9,155 nucleotides of DNA from Candidatus Dormiibacterota bacterium (GTDB lineage Bacteria; Chloroflexota; Dormibacteria; UBA8260; Bog-877). This document shows, in pieces, positions 6,344 to 9,155 of this stretch (position 1 is its first letter; every line of letters starts with the position of its first letter). The stretch lies in NCBI GenBank assembly GCA_003133485.1, contig PKXR01000107.1, forward strand, positions 2,600 to 11,754, written 5' to 3'. Made by a program: the position numbers and the translations under genes. A model generated the notes under the pieces. It saw only the letters and a list, made by a program, of their open reading frames with translations. It was not told where the DNA came from and made no database searches.

Positions 6344-7306
6344 TCAGCCGGGCAGCGCCTCCCGCTCTCCCAGGCACGCTGATTGGGCGGTGGACCACCA
6401 CTCCGCGTCATCCAGACGAGCCAACTCCGTCTCCGCCGCCTCCTTGGCCACCTGGCGCTCCAATTCCACGCGCAACACCAGGCGGCGCAGCGCCGGGCGC
6501 AACTCGTGACGCAGCTGTCGAGACGAGCCCTCGATCCATTCGGCGAGCACCACCAGGTCGTGGAACCGACCCAGCAGGCTCTGCAACTCGCGGAGTTCCT
6601 GCAGCACCGTCCGGTGACCTGCATCGAGGATCGGGGCGAATAGCTCCAGCCGATACCGCAGCTTGCGGATCTCGCCCCGCCTTCGATGGAGATCGGCCTC
6701 GGTGCGATTTGGGCGCCGCGCCCGCTTGAACAGCTGGGGCAGCTGCCCCTCAGCTAAGGACGCCGGAAAGGAGCTCGAGTGGCCCTTCTGCAACTGGGGC
6801 GGCACCGCCAGCCGTTGGAAGCGCCGGAGGGCGCCCTCAGACAGGGCGAGGCGGCGGTATTCGCCGATCTCGGACGCGGTGCTGTCTGCCAGCGCTCGAC
6901 GCGCCTCCATCTCCAGCCCCCTGAGGCCAGCCCGGATCCCCCGGGTCGGCTCGGGGACTATCAGCCCATCCTCGCCGAAGGCCGTGCTCGGATCGTCGCT
7001 GCGGTCGCGCGAGACGGCCACTGGTCCCAGCACCTCGTCGAGCTGCTCCAGCCTGACCTCGGCGTCGCGCAGCCCCCCCAGGGCCTTCTCCGCCTGACGC
7101 AGCTGCCGCCCCCACTTCTTGGGGCGAGCGAGGCAATCGGTGAACCCCACCGAAGCAGCTCGCAGCCGACGCAGGGCCACCCGGGCGTCGTGCGCGGCCT
7201 CGGAGTCGCTGGGGAGGGGCAGCCGGGCCAGCGCCCAGCGGAGCTTCTCCGCCATCTCGTCGATGGTGGTTGCGGCCAAATCGCAGCAGGCCGTGGCCTC
7301 AACCAC
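6344..7306 (-). CDS. CHAD-domain protein (polyphosphate-binding type)
   Basis: 320 residues, a single CHAD domain of two helical repeats. The first holds AAHDARVALRRLRAA (37-51) with GLRDAEV (78-84); the second LHRRRGEIRKLRYRLELF (206-223) with LLGRFHDLVVL (244-254). These give the conserved H39, R42, R46, R47 and R49, and H207 with its basic cluster, that line the basic groove binding polyphosphate in characterised CHAD proteins. A charged linker (about 97-125) separates the repeats. No CYTH triphosphatase domain is fused. The GTG at 7306 overlaps the ppx stop by 8 bp, and an in-frame ATG at 7255 (residue 18) is an alternative. Position directly after a ppx-type gene supports a polyP role: scaffold, granule protein or phosphatase partner. 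That is inference; CHAD itself has no known catalytic function. Confidence 0.88.
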   Translation of the reverse strand: MVEATACCDLAATTIDEMAEKLRWALARLPLPSDSEAAHDARVALRRLRAASVGFTDCLARPKKWGRQLRQAEKALGGLRDAEVRLEQLDEVLGPVAVSRDRSDDPSTAFGEDGLIVPEPTRGIRAGLRGLEMEARRALADSTASEIGEYRRLALSEGALRRFQRLAVPPQLQKGHSSSFPASLAEGQLPQLFKRARRPNRTEADLHRRRGEIRKLRYRLELFAPILDAGHRTVLQELRELQSLLGRFHDLVVLAEWIEGSSRQLRHELRPALRRLVLRVELERQVAKEAAETELARLDDAEWWSTAQSACLGEREALPG

Positions 7307-8279
7307 TTCGGGCCGCCAGGGAGACCAGCGTCTCGTCTAGCTCCCCGGAACGCACGGGCTTACGCACCTGCCACCAGCCTTCACCACCCTGCACCAAGGC
7401 CGCGATCATGCCGTCGCGCAGTCCTCGCTCCGAGCTCCTGATCCACCGGAGGTGAAGCAGGTCCATCATCTGGGCCAGGATCAGCGAACCGCCGCGACAG
7501 AGCCGCGTCCGCTCCAGGTCGACCCCAGAGCGCTCGGACAGTTCGGTCGCGGGACGGTTGCGGAAGGCCTCGATGACCACCTCCACATCGCGGATCCGCA
7601 TCACCGCCCCCTTCTGCTTCCCGAGTAGCCTGGGCAGGTTTGTGATGGTCCCGCCGGTGCCCAGCGCCACCGGATGTGCCGGCAGCGGAATCAGGTCGGG
7701 GATCAATTCGTCAACTCGCCGCTCCATCGCCCGCCAGTCCTCCTCGCTGGGCGGATCAGAGCCCGCCAGGAGAGTGACTGAGCCGGAGCCAATTCCCAGG
7801 GAACTGTGGCGGCAGACACCCCCAGCGGGACCCGCCGCGATCTGGGCTGAGGCTCCGCCGATGTCCAGGACCACCGTCGGGCGTCCCGGCGATATGGTCA
7901 TGGTGGCCCCGTCGAAAGCCAGCTGCGCCTCGACCTCGGACGAGAGAATCCGGACCTGGCCGGCACCGGCCGCCGCGGCGAGCCGCTCCGCCACCTCGGG
8001 CCCGTTGGAGGCGGACCGAAGCGCCTGGGTAGCTCCGATGGCGATCTCAGCCACCCCGGCCGCTCGGGCGTCTTCCACCTGACGGCGTAGGGCCCGGCTG
8101 GCGAGTTCCAAGCGCTGCGGGCCGATGGCGCCCACCGCTTGGACGTCCTGCCCCAGCTGGACGAACTCCCGACGGCGGAGCAGTGGGATCGGCAGCCGGT
8201 GGGGTGGGCAACTGGCCACCAGCAGATGAACGGTGTTGCTGCCCACATCGATGGCCGCGAAGCGCGGGGCCCTCGTCAT
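7299..8279 (-). CDS. ppx: Ppx/GppA-family phosphatase (exopolyphosphatase-like)
   Basis: 326 residues of the ASKHA-fold Ppx/GppA family, about the size of the short two-domain forms lacking the C-terminal HD domain. Motifs: FAAIDVGSNTVHLLVA (7-22), GATQALRSASNG (82-93), ILSSEVEAQLAFDG (111-124), VLDIGGASAQ (137-146), SLGIGSG, ALGTGGTITNLPRLL, and a C-terminal ILAQMMDLL and SERGLRDGMI pair. The family hydrolyses terminal phosphate from polyphosphate or from pppGpp. Two deviations stand out: DIGGGSTE is DIGGASAQ here, losing the Thr/Ser and Glu used for phosphate and Mg binding, and the SGxEEA motif has Val at 116 (Glu117 kept). Activity may therefore be reduced or altered. It starts with ATG directly abutting a 14-bp palindrome and is the first gene of the minus-strand operon; CHAD follows with an 8-bp overlap. 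Confidence 0.92.
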   Translation of the reverse strand: MTRAPRFAAIDVGSNTVHLLVASCPPHRLPIPLLRRREFVQLGQDVQAVGAIGPQRLELASRALRRQVEDARAAGVAEIAIGATQALRSASNGPEVAERLAAAAGAGQVRILSSEVEAQLAFDGATMTISPGRPTVVLDIGGASAQIAAGPAGGVCRHSSLGIGSGSVTLLAGSDPPSEEDWRAMERRVDELIPDLIPLPAHPVALGTGGTITNLPRLLGKQKGAVMRIRDVEVVIEAFRNRPATELSERSGVDLERTRLCRGGSLILAQMMDLLHLRWIRSSERGLRDGMIAALVQGGEGWWQVRKPVRSGELDETLVSLAARSG

Positions 8280-8293
8280 TGGGAAGCTTCCCA
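8280..8293. promoter_or_regulatory. perfect 14-bp palindrome at the ppx start
   Basis: TGGGAAGCTTCCCA is its own reverse complement and touches the ppx ATG (8277-8279). In the divergent ppx/sixA intergenic region it could be an operator for a dimeric regulator, or it could fold in the ppx mRNA and hide the ribosome site, since it replaces any clear Shine-Dalgarno. No other copy was noticed in the window. Confidence 0.4.
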
Positions 8294-8351
8294 GGAGCTC
8301 TCGCCGATCAAATCGATATCCGGGACGCTGTCACCGCCCTAGTTTGCTCCC

Positions 8352-8378
8352 TTGGCAGGGCATCACCTTCTCTATACT
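8352..8378 (+). promoter_or_regulatory. sixA promoter
   Basis: TTGGCA (8352-8357) and TATACT (8373-8378) form a sigma-70-like pair with a short 15-bp spacer; the -10 is 5 of 6 consensus. Transcription would begin near 8383-8386, leaving a leader of only about 5-8 nt before the GTG at 8391. This argues against the longer in-frame start at 8352. The wider element TCTATACTKCCGMGAT also occurs at 1751. Confidence 0.5.
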
Positions 8379-8390
8379 TCCGAGATCGCG

Positions 8391-8900
8391 GTGCGCAGTC
8401 TCTATCTCGTTCGTCACGCGGTTGCCCGTGAGCGGGACGGTTGGTCACAACCGGATCGCCTCAGGCCCCTCAATGAGCTCGGTTGGCGTCAGGCCGTTGC
8501 CATGGCCGACCTCCTCGCCGATGCCGGGATCGAGGCCCACTACAGCAGTCCCACCCTGCGCTGCCGGGACACGCTACTGCCGCTGGCGCACGGAGCGGGC
8601 CTCCAGGTCCAGGACGACACCCGGCTCCTGGAGGGCGGAAGGGCCGTGGATGAGGGCGGGGCGGAGGCCGAGCTCAAGGCCCTAGTCAAGGCCTATTTCG
8701 CCGCTGGAACCCGCCGGATCGCCGCCTGCAGCCACGGAGACATGATCCCGCCGCTGCTAGAGGCGGCCGGGGCCGCCTCAGGCTCCCGTTGTCCCAAGGG
8801 TGGCGTGTGGCGGCTCGATCTTTCCGACGACAAGGATCGCATCTCCCAGGCCATGTACCTGGGGCGTCCTGACCCCGGTGGCGGCTGGGACCAGCGGTGA
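8391..8900 (+). CDS. sixA: SixA-like histidine phosphatase
   Basis: 169 residues, the compact size of SixA (about 160). MRSLYLVRHAVARE carries the catalytic R8-H9-A10 of the RHG branch-1 superfamily in the RHAxA form typical of SixA. SSPTLRCRDTL (52-62) supplies R57, LLEGG (79-83) the likely acid E81, and AACSHGDMI (111-119) the second His, H115. SixA dephosphorylates phosphohistidine on signalling and phosphotransfer proteins; relatives act on small phosphates, and in Mycobacterium a NUDIX-plus-histidine-phosphatase protein (MutT1) lies beside ppk, so a link to polyP or nucleotide metabolism is possible here. GTG at 8391 is chosen because the promoter -10 lies inside the longer alternative and the family starts at this Met. 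It is divergent from ppx, and its TGA overlaps the next GTG (GTGA). Confidence 0.88.
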   Translation: MRSLYLVRHAVARERDGWSQPDRLRPLNELGWRQAVAMADLLADAGIEAHYSSPTLRCRDTLLPLAHGAGLQVQDDTRLLEGGRAVDEGGAEAELKALVKAYFAAGTRRIAACSHGDMIPPLLEAAGAASGSRCPKGGVWRLDLSDDKDRISQAMYLGRPDPGGGWDQR

Positions 8901-8930
8901 TCCCGGACGGCCCAGCCCTGGGGATCACCG
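8895..8930 (+). promoter_or_regulatory. 10-bp stem hairpin over the PAS-gene start codon
   Basis: CGGTGATCCC (8895-8904) and GGGATCACCG (8921-8930) are perfectly complementary with a 16-nt loop. The 5' arm contains the GTG start and the overlapping sixA stop, so the folded mRNA would hide initiation until a ribosome finishing sixA opens it. No U-run follows, which argues against a standard terminator. Confidence 0.4.
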
Positions 8931-9155
8931 GGTCCCTCCCGGCCGGTGCTGACCAGCTGCTGAGCCGCCTGACCGAGCTGGGCTCGGACGCGGTGATGGT
9001 CCTGGACGCCACCCGTCACGTGATCTGGGCCAGCGCCAACGCCGGTGGCCTGCTCGCCGGACCCCAGCTCGGCGGGGCGGTGCCTGAGCTCCCGGCGGTG
9101 CCTCCCGGCTCCCCGCTCGCCCAGCTCCTCGACGACCCCCACGCCGCTGACGTCG
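8897..9155 (+). CDS. PAS-domain protein, N-terminal part (probable signalling protein)
   Basis: The frame from GTG at 8897 stays open to the window edge, giving 86 residues with the rest missing. Residues ~34-56, AVMVLDATRHVIWASANAGG followed by LLAG, are the typical start of a PAS sensor domain (a D-x-x-x-x-I-x-x-A/S-N-x-A-x-x-L-L-G pattern). It is preceded by a short non-hydrophobic segment with no signal peptide or membrane helix, so the visible part is cytoplasmic. The output domain (histidine kinase, GGDEF or phosphatase) lies outside. A 4-bp overlap with sixA indicates co-transcription and coupled translation; a phosphohistidine phosphatase beside a sensor would fit a phosphorelay, but this is speculative. 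Confidence 0.7.
   Translation, partial: MIPDGPALGITGSLPAGADQLLSRLTELGSDAVMVLDATRHVIWASANAGGLLAGPQLGGAVPELPAVPPGSPLAQLLDDPHAADV

Noticed and set aside
6779..7441. 220-codon plus-strand frame antisense to the CHAD gene and the end of ppx
   Set aside because: No recognisable motif; shadow of the two real minus-strand genes.
8352..8390. Longer sixA start at TTG 8352
   Set aside because: The added residues precede the normal SixA N-terminus and would place the -10 box inside the coding region; GTG at 8391 fits the family start.
1..9155. tRNA, rRNA, CRISPR arrays, insertion sequences, direct-repeat attachment sites
   Set aside because: No transposase or integrase product, no regularly spaced repeats and no tRNA-like T-arm/CCA segments were found on either strand by eye.

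Overview
The window is a GC-rich bacterial chromosome segment (about two-thirds G+C by eye) with dense packing, 4-bp start/stop overlaps and frequent GTG/TTG starts. An R3H-type AAA protein tail, a DarA-type c-di-AMP receptor next to tmk, a stand-alone ThiO and an AlkX-type glycosylase suggest a high-GC Terrabacteria lineage (deep actinobacterial or Chloroflexota/Dormibacterota-like). That placement is an inference from gene content only. No rRNA, tRNA, CRISPR array, insertion sequence or integrase was seen.

Plus-strand block, 1-3887: the 3' end of an R3H-domain nucleic-acid-binding ATPase gene, then tmk (thymidylate kinase), then a darA-like PII-like c-di-AMP receptor gene that overlaps tmk by 4 bp. 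Next is a 184-bp gap packed with short inverted repeats and a -10-like box. After it come a DUF58 membrane-protein gene whose family signature is disrupted, and an RNase Z-like metallo-beta-lactamase-fold gene.

Minus-strand block, 8279 down to 3865: ppx/gppA-type phosphatase, CHAD-domain protein, AlkX/YcaQ-type DNA glycosylase and glycine oxidase ThiO, in that transcription order. They are closely spaced (8-bp overlap, 18 nt and 43 nt) and probably form one operon. Its last gene runs tail-to-tail into the MBL-fold gene with a 23-bp overlap.

Divergent plus-strand block, 8391-9155: a SixA-type histidine phosphatase, overlapped by 4 bp by the start of a PAS-domain protein that leaves the window. 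The 111-bp divergent intergenic region holds a perfect 14-bp palindrome against the ppx start codon and a TATACT promoter for sixA.

The clearest functional theme is polyphosphate/phosphate biology: exopolyphosphatase-type phosphatase, CHAD (a polyP-binding domain), SixA and a PAS sensor around one control region. The most notable unexplained signals are the hairpin-rich 1721-1904 gap, the out-of-register DUF58 core motif at 2450-2543, a 10-bp-stem hairpin over the PAS-gene start codon, and a 16-bp element shared by the two TATACT promoters. No wholly new system can be demonstrated from this window alone.
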